In this document: positions 45,560-53,552 of the stretch, piece after piece
Numbering within the stretch: position 1 is the first letter of the stretch
Layout: each line of letters starts with the position of its first letter
NCBI RefSeq assembly: GCF_030317035.1
Contig: NZ_JASZYK010000001.1
Span: 1,302,001 to 1,366,000, forward strand
Direction: 5' to 3'
Source of the DNA: Variovorax sp. J22G73
Lineage (GTDB): Bacteria; Pseudomonadota; Gammaproteobacteria; Burkholderiales; Burkholderiaceae_C
DNA length: 64,000 bases
Position numbers and translations under genes: made by a program
Notes under the pieces: model-generated
Told to the model about the DNA's origin: nothing
What the model saw: only the letters and a program-made list of their open reading frames with translations
Databases searched by the model: none

Positions 45560-46231
45560 TCAGTTGCCGTCGTCCGACGGCAACCATGCGAGCGACCGGT
45601 GCGTCGTTCGCTTCAGGGGCAGTGAGAGCGCAGAGAAGCGCTCCTCGATCTGCTCCCTTTCCCGTCCGCCGATGCGCGCGCCCAGCGACACCGGCAGCTG
45701 GCGGCACAGCGCCAGCGCTGCACCCACATTGATCTTGCGCACCGCCGCGGTGGCGCGCGCGGCATCGCCCACGCGGTCCGCAGGGCAGTCTTCCAGCCAC
45801 AGGTCGTATTCGGCGAACAGCTCACGCGAGATGCCCGCGATGACGGGCGCCCTGGCCGTCCAGTCGTCGCTTGCGAAATGGCCGAGGTCGAGGAAAGCGT
45901 CTTCCTCGTGATAGTGCTTCAGCGCCTTGGAAAAATCGTCGAGCGACGACAGCGGCTGCTGCTCCTTCTGCACCGTCAACACGGAGACGAAGGTCGCGGC
46001 CTCCAGGTAGTGCGTGAGCTTGTGGGCGACGGCAAATTCGGGCATCTCTCGCCCCAGCTCGTCTTCCACAGGGTCTTCTTCCTCTTCGTCGCTGGAGAGG
46101 TAGAAGCGGGCTTGGTGCAGTGGCAGGTCTTCGCTGGCGTAGACCCAGCTGAAGCGGCGGTACATGTCCTCGTCGTCGAGGCAGCCCGCCAGTGTTTCGA
46201 CGGCTTCGCGCAGGCTCAGCAGCCGGGGCAT
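45560..46231 (-). CDS. Hypothetical soluble protein
   Basis: The 223-residue protein is not recognised. It has no signal peptide or membrane helix, and contains an acidic patch (SSDEEEEDPVEDELG near residue 46) and several aromatic-rich helices. Codon usage matches neighbours. It is convergent with the lipoprotein gene, and a perfect 11-bp hairpin lies 4 nt before its ATG, which would occlude the ribosome-binding region. Confidence 0.7.
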   Translation of the reverse strand: MPRLLSLREAVETLAGCLDDEDMYRRFSWVYASEDLPLHQARFYLSSDEEEEDPVEDELGREMPEFAVAHKLTHYLEAATFVSVLTVQKEQQPLSSLDDFSKALKHYHEEDAFLDLGHFASDDWTARAPVIAGISRELFAEYDLWLEDCPADRVGDAARATAAVRKINVGAALALCRQLPVSLGARIGGREREQIEERFSALSLPLKRTTHRSLAWLPSDDGN

Positions 46232-46235
46232 GTCA

Positions 46236-46266
46236 GAGGCCTTCTTCCAGGAAAGAAGAAGGCCTC
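46236..46266 (-). promoter_or_regulatory. Perfect 11-bp hairpin directly before the start at 46231
   Basis: GAGGCCTTCTT and AAGAAGGCCTC flank a 9-nt loop. In the minus-strand mRNA the downstream arm (AAGAAGGCCTC) contains the only purine-rich, Shine-Dalgarno-like sequence and ends 4 nt before AUG. It also lies 45 bp after the small gene at 46311-46496, so it may double as a terminator, though no U-tract follows. Confidence 0.5.
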
Positions 46267-46310
46267 CGCATGCAGGCGTTCAACGTTCAATACTGTGAGC
46301 GCCAGGCAGT

Positions 46311-46496
46311 TCAACGCCAGACGTAGCGGCCGCGCACCAGGCGACCGTGTTCACGGTGCGCCGGCACCCACACCTTGTGCGGGCGATGGTGGCCGCGGTC
46401 GTAGCCAGGGCCGGGGCCGTGGCGCGGGCCCGGCTGGGCGAGGGCGGCGGTGGAAGCGAGCAGGCAGGCTGCAAGAACGAAGATGGTTTTTTTCAT
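46311..46496 (-). CDS. Small secreted basic protein
   Basis: This 61-residue protein has a signal peptide (MKKTIFVLAACLLASTAALA) and a mature part of about 40 residues rich in His, Arg, Pro and Gly, ending VPAHREHGRLVRGRYVWR. The His-rich stretch suggests metal binding and the tail resembles short RcnB/YXWGXH-type periplasmic proteins, but the match is weak. ATG 46496 is chosen as the start of the signal peptide. Confidence 0.65.
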   Translation of the reverse strand: MKKTIFVLAACLLASTAALAQPGPRHGPGPGYDRGHHRPHKVWVPAHREHGRLVRGRYVWR

Positions 46497-46641
46497 GTTG
46501 GAGTTGTCCTCTGAGTGGTTGCACAGGTGCACCTGAATCGGTACGCGGGCCAGCTTAAGTGAGCTGCCGCGGCCCGCTCCGTAGGCGAAGCCGCACTTTA
46601 CAAACAGGACACGAAGGCCCGTTGCGCAGGCCCTGCGCGGC

Positions 46642-47448
46642 TCACTTGATGATCAACCCCTTCAGCGCCGGGTCGGGTGCCGGCGGCTTGAGCTTCATGG
46701 CCCGCATCGTCTTCACCAGCAGCTGCGCAATCATCACGTTGCGGTGGCGCTTGCTGTTGGCCGGTATCACATGCCAGGGTGCGTGGTCGGTCGAGGTGGC
46801 GCCCAGCGCGCTCTGGTAGGCCTGCTGGTAGGCGCTCCACTTGGTGCGCACCGAGAGGTCGTCTATGCTGAACTTCCATTGCTTGCCCGGCGTGTCGATG
46901 CGCGACTGCAGGCGCTCGCGCTGCTCGTCCTTGTCGATGTGCAGCATGCACTTCACCACCACGGTGCCGGTCTCGGTGAGCAGGCGCTCGAAGTCGTTGA
47001 TCTGCGCATAGCGGCGCTTGGCTTCCGCCTTGTCGATCCAGCCTTCGACCACCGGCACCAGCACGTCTTCGTAGTGGCTGCGGTTCCACACCATGATCTC
47101 GCCGGTGCGCGGCACGGCGGCATGGCAGCGCCACAGGTAGTCGTGCGCGCGCTCCTCGTCGTTCGGCGCCTTGAAGGCGGTCACGCGCACGCCCAGCGGC
47201 GAGGTGCGCGAGAACACCCAGCGCACGGTGCCGTCCTTGCCGCTGGTGTCCATGCCTTGCAGCACCAGCAGCAGCTTGCGCCGGCCCTCGGCGTGCAGCA
47301 CGTCCTGCAGTTCGTCGAGCTCGACGGCCAGCGCCTCGACCTCGGTGCGCTGCGAGGCCTCGTCGCCTTCGCAGAAGGGCGTGTCGTCGGGGTCGATGTG
47401 CGACAGCTTGAACTTGCTGCCGACGCGGTATTTCTTGAAGCTGGCCAT
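46642..47448 (-). CDS. ppk2: Polyphosphate kinase 2 family nucleotide phosphotransferase
   Basis: The 268-residue P-loop protein has Walker A G65-M-D-T-S-G-K-D-G73, a WNRSHYEDV segment (near 121), and lid arginines. PPK2 enzymes use polyphosphate to phosphorylate nucleoside mono- or diphosphates; which class this one belongs to cannot be settled by eye. ATG 47448 begins the conserved MASFKKYRV N-terminus. It is the upstream neighbour of the small secreted protein, with a 145-bp gap. Confidence 0.92.
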   Translation of the reverse strand: MASFKKYRVGSKFKLSHIDPDDTPFCEGDEASQRTEVEALAVELDELQDVLHAEGRRKLLLVLQGMDTSGKDGTVRWVFSRTSPLGVRVTAFKAPNDEERAHDYLWRCHAAVPRTGEIMVWNRSHYEDVLVPVVEGWIDKAEAKRRYAQINDFERLLTETGTVVVKCMLHIDKDEQRERLQSRIDTPGKQWKFSIDDLSVRTKWSAYQQAYQSALGATSTDHAPWHVIPANSKRHRNVMIAQLLVKTMRAMKLKPPAPDPALKGLIIK

Positions 47449-47544
47449 GAAGCGGAACTCCCGTGAAGAACGAAGGAAGCCCACAGCCTAAGCCATCGGC
47501 AACCGACGATCCACAGCAAGCGTTCTGCAGTCAGCGCTCTGCCG

Positions 47545-47979
47545 TCAGCGCTCGTCGTCGTCCGTGTCCAGCGAGGCGCTCCAGCGGTTGTCCCATTCGG
47601 CATGGCGCACCGCACCGTCGAGGTCGCGGCGGTCGCGCTTGGTGGGGCGGCCCTGCTCGATGGCCAGGGCGGGCTCGGTGCCCGAGCGGCGCAGCTCCCG
47701 AAACGCCGCCTGGGCGGCGAGGCTCTCGGGCGTTTCCTCGTAGAGCTGTTGCGCCACCGGCGCCGGCCCGCGCTGGCCGCTCACGCCGCGCACCGTCACG
47801 GTCCGCGTGAGCGGGCCCATGCGCATGGCAACGGTGTCGCCGGCCTTGACCTCGCGCGAGGCCTTGGCGATGTCGCCGTTCACCTGCACGCGGTTCTTGC
47901 CGATTTCCTCCGCGGCCAGCGAGCGCGTCTTGAAGAAGCGGGCGGCCCAGAGCCATTTGTCGATGCGCAGACGTTCCAT
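47545..47979 (-). CDS. hslR: Hsp15-type S4 RNA-binding protein
   Basis: This 144-residue protein has an S4 domain at its N-terminus (MERLRIDKWLWAARFFKTRS, then NGDIAKASREVKAGD) and a charged C-terminal tail. Hsp15 rescues stalled 50S subunits carrying peptidyl-tRNA after heat shock. It starts 19 bp after the tctE stop on the same strand. Confidence 0.92.
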   Translation of the reverse strand: MERLRIDKWLWAARFFKTRSLAAEEIGKNRVQVNGDIAKASREVKAGDTVAMRMGPLTRTVTVRGVSGQRGPAPVAQQLYEETPESLAAQAAFRELRRSGTEPALAIEQGRPTKRDRRDLDGAVRHAEWDNRWSASLDTDDDER

Positions 47980-47998
47980 AAAGGTCCGGGAGTGGAAT

Positions 47999-49423
47999 TC
48001 AGGAATTGTGCCGCGACAAGGGCAGTCGCACGACGGCATCGAGCCCGATGACCTGTACGGCACCGTCCTGTGTGGCTTCCCGGTTCTCGAGCGCGATGCG
48101 CCCGCCCAGCGCCAGCACGATCTCCCGGCAGATCGCCAGCCCCAGCCCCGAGCCGCTCGATGCGCTCCCGGCGGAGAAGGGCGCGAACAGCCGCTGGCGC
48201 AGCTCCGGCGAAATGCCCGGCCCGCTGTCGCGCACGGTCAGCACCGCCTCGTCGCCCTCGGGCCGCACCGACACCGACAGCGCCGCGCCCACCGGGCTCA
48301 GCTTGATCGCGTTGTGCAGCAGGTTGCGCGCGAGCTCCTGCAGCATCCACTGGTGTGCCTGCACGCGCACCGGCTGGTCGATGGCCAGCTCGAAGTCGAG
48401 CGCCTTGTCGGCCACCAGCGGCGACAGGTCGAGCGCGATGTTGCGCACCACCTCGCCCAGGTCCAACGTTACCGACTCGGGCTGCTGGCGCAGCTGCTCG
48501 ACCTTGGCGAGCGACAGCATCTGGTTGGCCAGCGCGGTGGCGCGTTCCACCGTCTGGCTGATCTCGCCCAGCGCCTGCTCCGGTGCCACGTCGCCGCGGC
48601 GCGCCGACTGCACCTGCGCCTTCAGCACCGCCAGCGGCGTGCGCAGCTGGTGGGCGCTGTCGCGCACGAAGCGCTTCTGGTGGTCCAGCAGCCGCTGCAG
48701 CCGGCCCATGACCTGGGTGGTGGCGTCGATCAGCGGGCGCAGTTCGCGCGGGGCGTCGGGCGCGTCGATGGGCGAGAGGTCGTCGGCCGGGCGCCGCTCG
48801 ATGGCCTCGCCCAGTTCGCGCACCGGCCGCGTGGCGCGCTGCACCACGAAGATGGTGGCCAGCGCGATCACGCCCATCAGCAGCAACTGGCGCCACAGCG
48901 TGTCCAGCAGCAGCTTGCGCGCCAGCGTCTCGCGGATTTCCAGCGTCTCGGCCACCTGCACCACCGCCATGCCGCGCCCGCGCGCGCTGGCCACCGGCTG
49001 CAGCAGCACCGCCACGCGCACCGGCTGGTTGCGGAACTGCGCGTCGTAGAAGTCGACCAGCGCGGCGTAGGCGCTGCGGTCGGGAATGCGGCCGCGCCAG
49101 AACGGCAGCTCGGCAAAGCCCGAGACCATTTCGCCATCGAGCGCCGACACCCGGTAGAACAGCCGGCTGCGGTTGTCGGCCTCGAAGGCTTCCAGCGCCG
49201 AGTAGGGCACGATGGCGCGCAGCTGCGCCAGCTCGTCGTAGCCCTCCACGTCCAGCTGCTCGCCGATGGTCTTGGCCGAGGCCAGCAGGGTGCGGTCGTA
49301 GGCCGTGGTGGCGGCCGCCAGGCTCTGGCGGTACAGGCTCACGCTGTTGATCACGATGAACACGGCAATCGGCGCGAGGATGCCGAGCAGCAGCCGCGCG
49401 CGAAGCGACGAAACGTGGGTCAT
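47999..49423 (-). CDS. tctE: Two-component sensor kinase of the tricarboxylate transport system
   Basis: The 474-residue kinase has two membrane helices (about 10-30 and 178-198) around a 2CSK_N-like periplasmic sensor, a HAMP-like linker, the H-box SAH258QLRTPLA, and a HATPase domain ending with GSGLGLAICREI. It pairs with the response regulator encoded 10 bp upstream and faces tctCBA, so it likely senses a tri- or dicarboxylate. Confidence 0.93.
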   Translation of the reverse strand: MTHVSSLRARLLLGILAPIAVFIVINSVSLYRQSLAAATTAYDRTLLASAKTIGEQLDVEGYDELAQLRAIVPYSALEAFEADNRSRLFYRVSALDGEMVSGFAELPFWRGRIPDRSAYAALVDFYDAQFRNQPVRVAVLLQPVASARGRGMAVVQVAETLEIRETLARKLLLDTLWRQLLLMGVIALATIFVVQRATRPVRELGEAIERRPADDLSPIDAPDAPRELRPLIDATTQVMGRLQRLLDHQKRFVRDSAHQLRTPLAVLKAQVQSARRGDVAPEQALGEISQTVERATALANQMLSLAKVEQLRQQPESVTLDLGEVVRNIALDLSPLVADKALDFELAIDQPVRVQAHQWMLQELARNLLHNAIKLSPVGAALSVSVRPEGDEAVLTVRDSGPGISPELRQRLFAPFSAGSASSGSGLGLAICREIVLALGGRIALENREATQDGAVQVIGLDAVVRLPLSRHNS

Positions 49424-49433
49424 GCCGGGCCGC

Positions 49434-50117
49434 TCACGCCTCGGGGCGCAGCAGGTAACCGAGCCCGCGCATCGTCATGAGCACGGCGCCGGTGCCCACC
49501 AGCTTCTTGCGCAGCCGGTACACCACCACCTCGATGGCCTCGTACTGCACGTCGGCCTCGCCCGGGAACACCAGCTCGAACAGGCGCTCCTTGGTCACCG
49601 CATGGCCCGGCTTCATCATCAGCGCCTTCAACAGCGCCAGCTCGCGCGGGGTGAGCTCGAGCAGCTCGGCGCGGTTGTAGATGGCGCCGTTGTCGGGCTC
49701 GAAGCGCAGGCCGCCGATTTCCTGCGGGTTCAGCCCCGCGTCCTGTCCGGTGACGCCATGGCTGCGCCGGCGCAGCGCGCGAATGCGCGCCTCCAGCTCG
49801 TCGAGGTCGAAGGGCTTGGGCAGGTAGTCGTCGGCGCCGGCGTTCAGGCCGACGATGCGGTCGCCCACCGTGCCGCGCGCGGTCAGCAGCAGCACGGGCG
49901 TGCGCAGCCCTTCGGCGCGGGCCTGCGCCAGCACCTGCAGGCCGTCGAGGTTGGGCAGGCTCAGGTCCAGCGCCACCACGTCGGGCTCGATGGCGCGCCA
50001 CTGCGCCACGGCCTCGGCGCCGTCGCCGCAGATGCGCACGTCGATCCGGCGCCGCCCGAGGGTGCGCTGCAGGGTGATTTGCATCGAGGGGTCGTCTTCG
50101 ACCAGCAGCAGCTTCAT
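49434..50117 (-). CDS. tctD: OmpR-family response regulator TctD
   Basis: This 227-residue regulator has a receiver domain with phospho-acceptor D51 (VVALDLSLP), Lys near 101 in LPKPFDLDEL, and a winged-helix DNA-binding domain (about 135-225). It is divergent from tctC, with 159 bp between starts containing four 11-bp direct repeats, the expected type of target for OmpR-family dimers. ATG 50117 begins the conserved MKLLLVEDD. Confidence 0.94.
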   Translation of the reverse strand: MKLLLVEDDPSMQITLQRTLGRRRIDVRICGDGAEAVAQWRAIEPDVVALDLSLPNLDGLQVLAQARAEGLRTPVLLLTARGTVGDRIVGLNAGADDYLPKPFDLDELEARIRALRRRSHGVTGQDAGLNPQEIGGLRFEPDNGAIYNRAELLELTPRELALLKALMMKPGHAVTKERLFELVFPGEADVQYEAIEVVVYRLRKKLVGTGAVLMTMRGLGYLLRPEA

Positions 50118-50223
50118 AAGGGGGGCAGGGCGATGGAAAAGGCGGTACGCAGCAACGCGTTCTTCGGTGTTTTCCCCAGTCTGGCGGACAGCCAACTGAC
50201 AGCGGGGCGGCGCATGATAGCGC

Positions 50224-50267
50224 TCAGGTTCAAGTCAGGTTCCTTTCAAGTTCCTTCCAGTTTCCAG
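50224..50267 (+). promoter_or_regulatory. Four 11-bp-period direct repeats before tctC, candidate TctD binding array
   Basis: Units TCAGGTTCaag (50224), TCAGGTTCctt (50235), TCAAGTTCctt (50246) and CCAGTTTCcag (50257) follow without gaps. The consensus TCAgGTTC recurs on one face of the helix. The last unit overlaps the Shine-Dalgarno AGGAG (50266-50270). Confidence 0.6.
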
Positions 50268-50276
50268 GAGACAACA

Positions 50277-51236
50277 ATGCGTCGCGATACCTTTCTGAAG
50301 TCCTTGGCCGCCCTGGCCGCCGCCGGAGCCCTGCCACTGTCGGCCCGTGCCGCCGCCAACGTCAAGATGATGATCCCGGCCAATCCCGGAGGCGGCTGGG
50401 ACACCACCGGCCGCGCCCTGGGCAAGGCCCTGAGCGACGCCAAGGTGGCCGACACGGTCACCTACGACAACAAGGGCGGTGCCGCCGGCGCGCTGGGCCT
50501 GGCCCAGTTCGTCAACGGCTCCAAGGGCGACGCCAACGCGCTGATGGTCATGGGCTCGGTCATGCTGGGCGGCATCATCACCGGCAAGCCGCCGGTCAAG
50601 CTCGAGCAGGCCACGCCCATCGCCCGCCTGACCACCGAATACAACGTGTTCGTGCTGCCGTCGAACTCGCCCTTCAAGACCATGAAGGACGTGGTCGAGC
50701 AGCTCAAGAAAGACCCGGGCAGCGTGAAGTGGGGTGGCGGCTCGCGCGGCTCCACCGAGCACATCGCCGCGGCCATGATCGCGCAGAAGGTCGGCGCCGA
50801 CCCCTCGAAGATCAACTACGTGGCCTTCCGCGGAGGCGGTGAAGCCACCGCCGCCATCCTGGGCGGCAACGTCACCATCGGCGGCAGCGGCTACAGCGAG
50901 TTCGCCGAATACATCGCCGCCGGCAAGATGAAGGCCATCGCCGTCACCTCGGCCCAGCGCCTGCCGGGCATCAACGTGCCCACGCTGAAGGAGCAGGGCA
51001 TCGACGTCGAGATCGGCAACTGGCGCGGCGTGTACGGCGCGCCCGGCATCTCGGCCGAGCAACGCAAGGCGCTGACCGACATGGTGCTGGCCGCCATGAA
51101 GAGCGCTTCGTGGGCCGAGTCGCTGAAGAAGAACGACTGGACGCCGGCCGTGATCTCGGGCGACGCCTTCGCCAAGTTCGTCGACGACGACTTCGCCAGC
51201 CTGCGCGCGATCATGACCAAGTCCGGCATGGTCTGA
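50277..51236 (+). CDS. tctC: Tripartite tricarboxylate transporter substrate-binding protein (Bug family)
   Basis: The product is 319 residues. An N-terminal RRDTFLK signal (possible Tat type) ends near residue 26, followed by a Bug/TctC fold with the usual IPANPGGGWDTTGRALG opening. It binds a carboxylate in the periplasm and hands it to TctAB. It starts at ATG 50277 with a good AGGAG. A terminator-like hairpin separates it from tctB. Confidence 0.94.
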   Translation: MRRDTFLKSLAALAAAGALPLSARAAANVKMMIPANPGGGWDTTGRALGKALSDAKVADTVTYDNKGGAAGALGLAQFVNGSKGDANALMVMGSVMLGGIITGKPPVKLEQATPIARLTTEYNVFVLPSNSPFKTMKDVVEQLKKDPGSVKWGGGSRGSTEHIAAAMIAQKVGADPSKINYVAFRGGGEATAAILGGNVTIGGSGYSEFAEYIAAGKMKAIAVTSAQRLPGINVPTLKEQGIDVEIGNWRGVYGAPGISAEQRKALTDMVLAAMKSASWAESLKKNDWTPAVISGDAFAKFVDDDFASLRAIMTKSGMV

Positions 51237-51265
51237 CCCCCCGCGCGCACCACTGGCTCGCCCAC

Positions 51266-51304
51266 GGCGCGCTGTCCTCGCAAGAGCGGACAGCGTGCCG
51301 TTTT
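51266..51304 (+). terminator. Hairpin with short T-run between tctC and tctB
   Basis: GGCGCGCTGTCC (51266-51277) and GGACAGCGTGCC (51288-51299) form a 12-bp stem with one G-U pair and a 10-nt loop, followed by GTTTTC. It is probably a partial terminator or 3' stabiliser giving more binding protein than membrane components. Confidence 0.6.
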
Positions 51305-51345
51305 CAAATCCGGCTCCGCACTCGGCGCCACACCCGGGACAAAAA

Positions 51346-51882
51346 ATGACAACTCCAGACTCCTCGGTCGCCCCGCAGCCCGCGGTCACATGGCCGCAGA
51401 CCCTGGTCGGCGCCGGCGTGCTGCTGACCGGCCTGGCGCTGGCCTTCGGCGCCATCGGCATTTCTTCCGAAGCCGGCTACGGCGGCGTCGGCCCCAACTT
51501 CCTGCCCTGGCTGGTGTCCGTGGTGCTCGTGCTGTGCGGCGCCTGGATCCTGTGGGAGGCGCGCACCGGCGGCTTCCGCGAACTCGACGCGCCCTCGGGC
51601 GCCGAGCACGCGTACTGGCCCGGTTTCATCTGGGTGTCGGCGGGGCTGCTGCTCAACGCGGCGCTCATCACCACGCTCGGCTTCATCCTGAGCTGCACGC
51701 TGTGCTACGTGCTGGCCGTGCAGGGGCTGCGCCGCGCGAGCGGGCAGGCCGGCGTGAACTCGCCGCGCACCTGGGCCACCGACTTCATTGCCGGCGCGCT
51801 CATCTCCGCCCCGGTGTTCTGGATGTTCACGCAGTTCCTGGCCATCAGCCTGCCGGGCCTGACCTCGACCGGGTGGTTCTGA
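51346..51882 (+). CDS. tctB: Tripartite tricarboxylate transporter small membrane subunit
   Basis: The 178-residue protein has four predicted membrane helices (about 18-40, 52-70, 90-128 as two, 150-170), the TctB layout. It forms the permease with TctA. ATG 51346 is preceded by an AAAAA run and no strong Shine-Dalgarno. tctA starts one base after its stop. Confidence 0.9.
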   Translation: MTTPDSSVAPQPAVTWPQTLVGAGVLLTGLALAFGAIGISSEAGYGGVGPNFLPWLVSVVLVLCGAWILWEARTGGFRELDAPSGAEHAYWPGFIWVSAGLLLNAALITTLGFILSCTLCYVLAVQGLRRASGQAGVNSPRTWATDFIAGALISAPVFWMFTQFLAISLPGLTSTGWF

Positions 51883-51883
51883 C

Positions 51884-53407
51884 ATGGAAATCTTCAACGC
51901 ACTCATGGCGGGCTTCGCCACCGCCATCACTCCCATCAACCTGCTGTGGTGCCTGGTCGGCTGCGCCCTGGGCACCGCCGTGGGCGTTCTGCCCGGCATC
52001 GGCCCGGCCGTGGCGGTGGCCATGCTGCTGCCCATCACCGGCAAGGTCGACATCACGGCCTCGATGATCTTCTTCTCGGGCATCTACTACGGCGCCATGT
52101 ACGGCGGCTCGACCACCTCCATCCTGCTGAACACGCCCGGCGAAACCGCCAGCATGGTGACCGCGATGGAAGGCAACAAGATGGCCAAGAGCGGGCGCGC
52201 GGGCGCCGCGCTGGCCACCGCCGCCATCGGCTCCTTCGTGGCCGGCACCATCGCCACGGTCATCGTCACGCTGTTCGCGCCCTTCGTGGCCGAGTTCGCG
52301 GTCAAGCTCGGGCCGCCCGAGTATTTCCTGCTGATGCTGCTGGCCTTCACCACGGTGAGCGCGGTGCTGGGCAAGAGCACGCTGCGCGGCATGACGGCGC
52401 TGTTCGTCGGCCTCGCGGCCGGCTGCGTGGGCCTCGACCAGATCTCGGGCCAGGGCCGCTACACCGGCGGCGTGCCCGAGCTGCTCGACGGCATCGAGAT
52501 CGTGCTGGTCGCGGTCGGCCTGTTCGCGGTGGCCGAGGTGCTGTACGCCGTGCTCTACGAGGGCAAGGTGGTCGAGGGTCAGAACAAGCTCAGCCGCGTG
52601 CACATGACCAAGCGCGACTGGAAGCGCTCCATTCCGGCCTGGCTGCGCGGCACCGCCATCGGCACGCCCTTCGGCTGCATTCCGGCCGGCGGCACCGAGA
52701 TTCCGACCTTCCTGAGCTACGCGATGGAAAAGAAGCTCGCCAAGGACAAGGACGCCAAGGCCGAGTTCGGCACCCAGGGCGCCATCGAAGGCGTGGCCGG
52801 CCCCGAGGCCGCCAACAACGCCACGGTGACGGCCGCGCTGATTCCGCTGCTCACGCTGGGCATTCCCACCTCGAATACCACCGCCATCCTGCTGGGCGCG
52901 TTCCAGAACTACGGCATCCAGCCGGGCCCGCAGCTGTTCACCACCTCGGCCGCGCTGGTGTGGGCGCTGATCGCGTCGCTGTACATCGGCAATGTGATGC
53001 TGCTGGTGCTGAACCTGCCGATGGTGGGCCTGTGGGTCAAGCTGCTGAAGATTCCGAAGCCCCAGCTCTACGCCGGCATCCTGATCTTCGCGACCGTGGG
53101 TGCCTACGGCATGCGCCAGAGCGCGTTCGACCTGTTCCTGCTGTATGCCATCGGCCTGCTGGGCGTGGTGATGCGTCGCTTCGACTTTCCCACGGCGCCC
53201 GTGGTGGTCGGCATGATCCTGGGCCCGCTGGCCGAAGCGCAGCTGCGCAACGCCATGTCGATCGGCGAGGGCAGCGCCGCGGTGTTCTTCCAGCGCCCGA
53301 TGTCGATCACGCTGGTGGTCATCGTGGTGGCCGTGCTGGTGCTGCCGCGACTGGCCAAGCGCATGAGCGAACGCAAGCTGAAGCGGCTGGCGCAGCTGGA
53401 CGCCTGA
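51884..53407 (+). CDS. tctA: Tripartite tricarboxylate transporter large permease subunit
   Basis: This 507-residue protein has about 12 membrane helices and the conserved TctA motifs [13 protein letters not shown] (near 33), [20 protein letters not shown] (near 66) and GIPTSNTTA (near 327). It is a secondary transporter using an ion gradient. No terminator is obvious after it; a 6-bp GC hairpin lies at 53408-53427. Confidence 0.95.
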   Translation: MEIFNALMAGFATAITPINLLWCLVGCALGTAVGVLPGIGPAVAVAMLLPITGKVDITASMIFFSGIYYGAMYGGSTTSILLNTPGETASMVTAMEGNKMAKSGRAGAALATAAIGSFVAGTIATVIVTLFAPFVAEFAVKLGPPEYFLLMLLAFTTVSAVLGKSTLRGMTALFVGLAAGCVGLDQISGQGRYTGGVPELLDGIEIVLVAVGLFAVAEVLYAVLYEGKVVEGQNKLSRVHMTKRDWKRSIPAWLRGTAIGTPFGCIPAGGTEIPTFLSYAMEKKLAKDKDAKAEFGTQGAIEGVAGPEAANNATVTAALIPLLTLGIPTSNTTAILLGAFQNYGIQPGPQLFTTSAALVWALIASLYIGNVMLLVLNLPMVGLWVKLLKIPKPQLYAGILIFATVGAYGMRQSAFDLFLLYAIGLLGVVMRRFDFPTAPVVVGMILGPLAEAQLRNAMSIGEGSAAVFFQRPMSITLVVIVVAVLVLPRLAKRMSERKLKRLAQLDA

Positions 53408-53502
53408 CGCCTGACCCCCGCCAGGCGACGCCTCGCGTCCCCTCGGCGGCGTTTCGTCGCATCGCGGCTGCGCCGCGTGGCGCTCCTTTCTAGAGTCCGT
53501 TT

Positions 53503-53524
53503 CCGAAGACACCCCCGTCTTCGG
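53503..53524 (+). repeat. Perfect 8-bp inverted repeat before the hydrolase gene
   Basis: CCGAAGAC and GTCTTCGG flank a 6-nt loop, ending 28 nt before the ATG at 53553. It may be an operator or leader hairpin. Confidence 0.35.
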
Positions 53525-53552
53525 CAACCGGCCCAACGAAAGGAACCACGCC

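Noticed and set aside
53408..53427. Terminator after tctA
   Set aside because: Only a 6-bp GC stem with no T-run follows; not enough to call.
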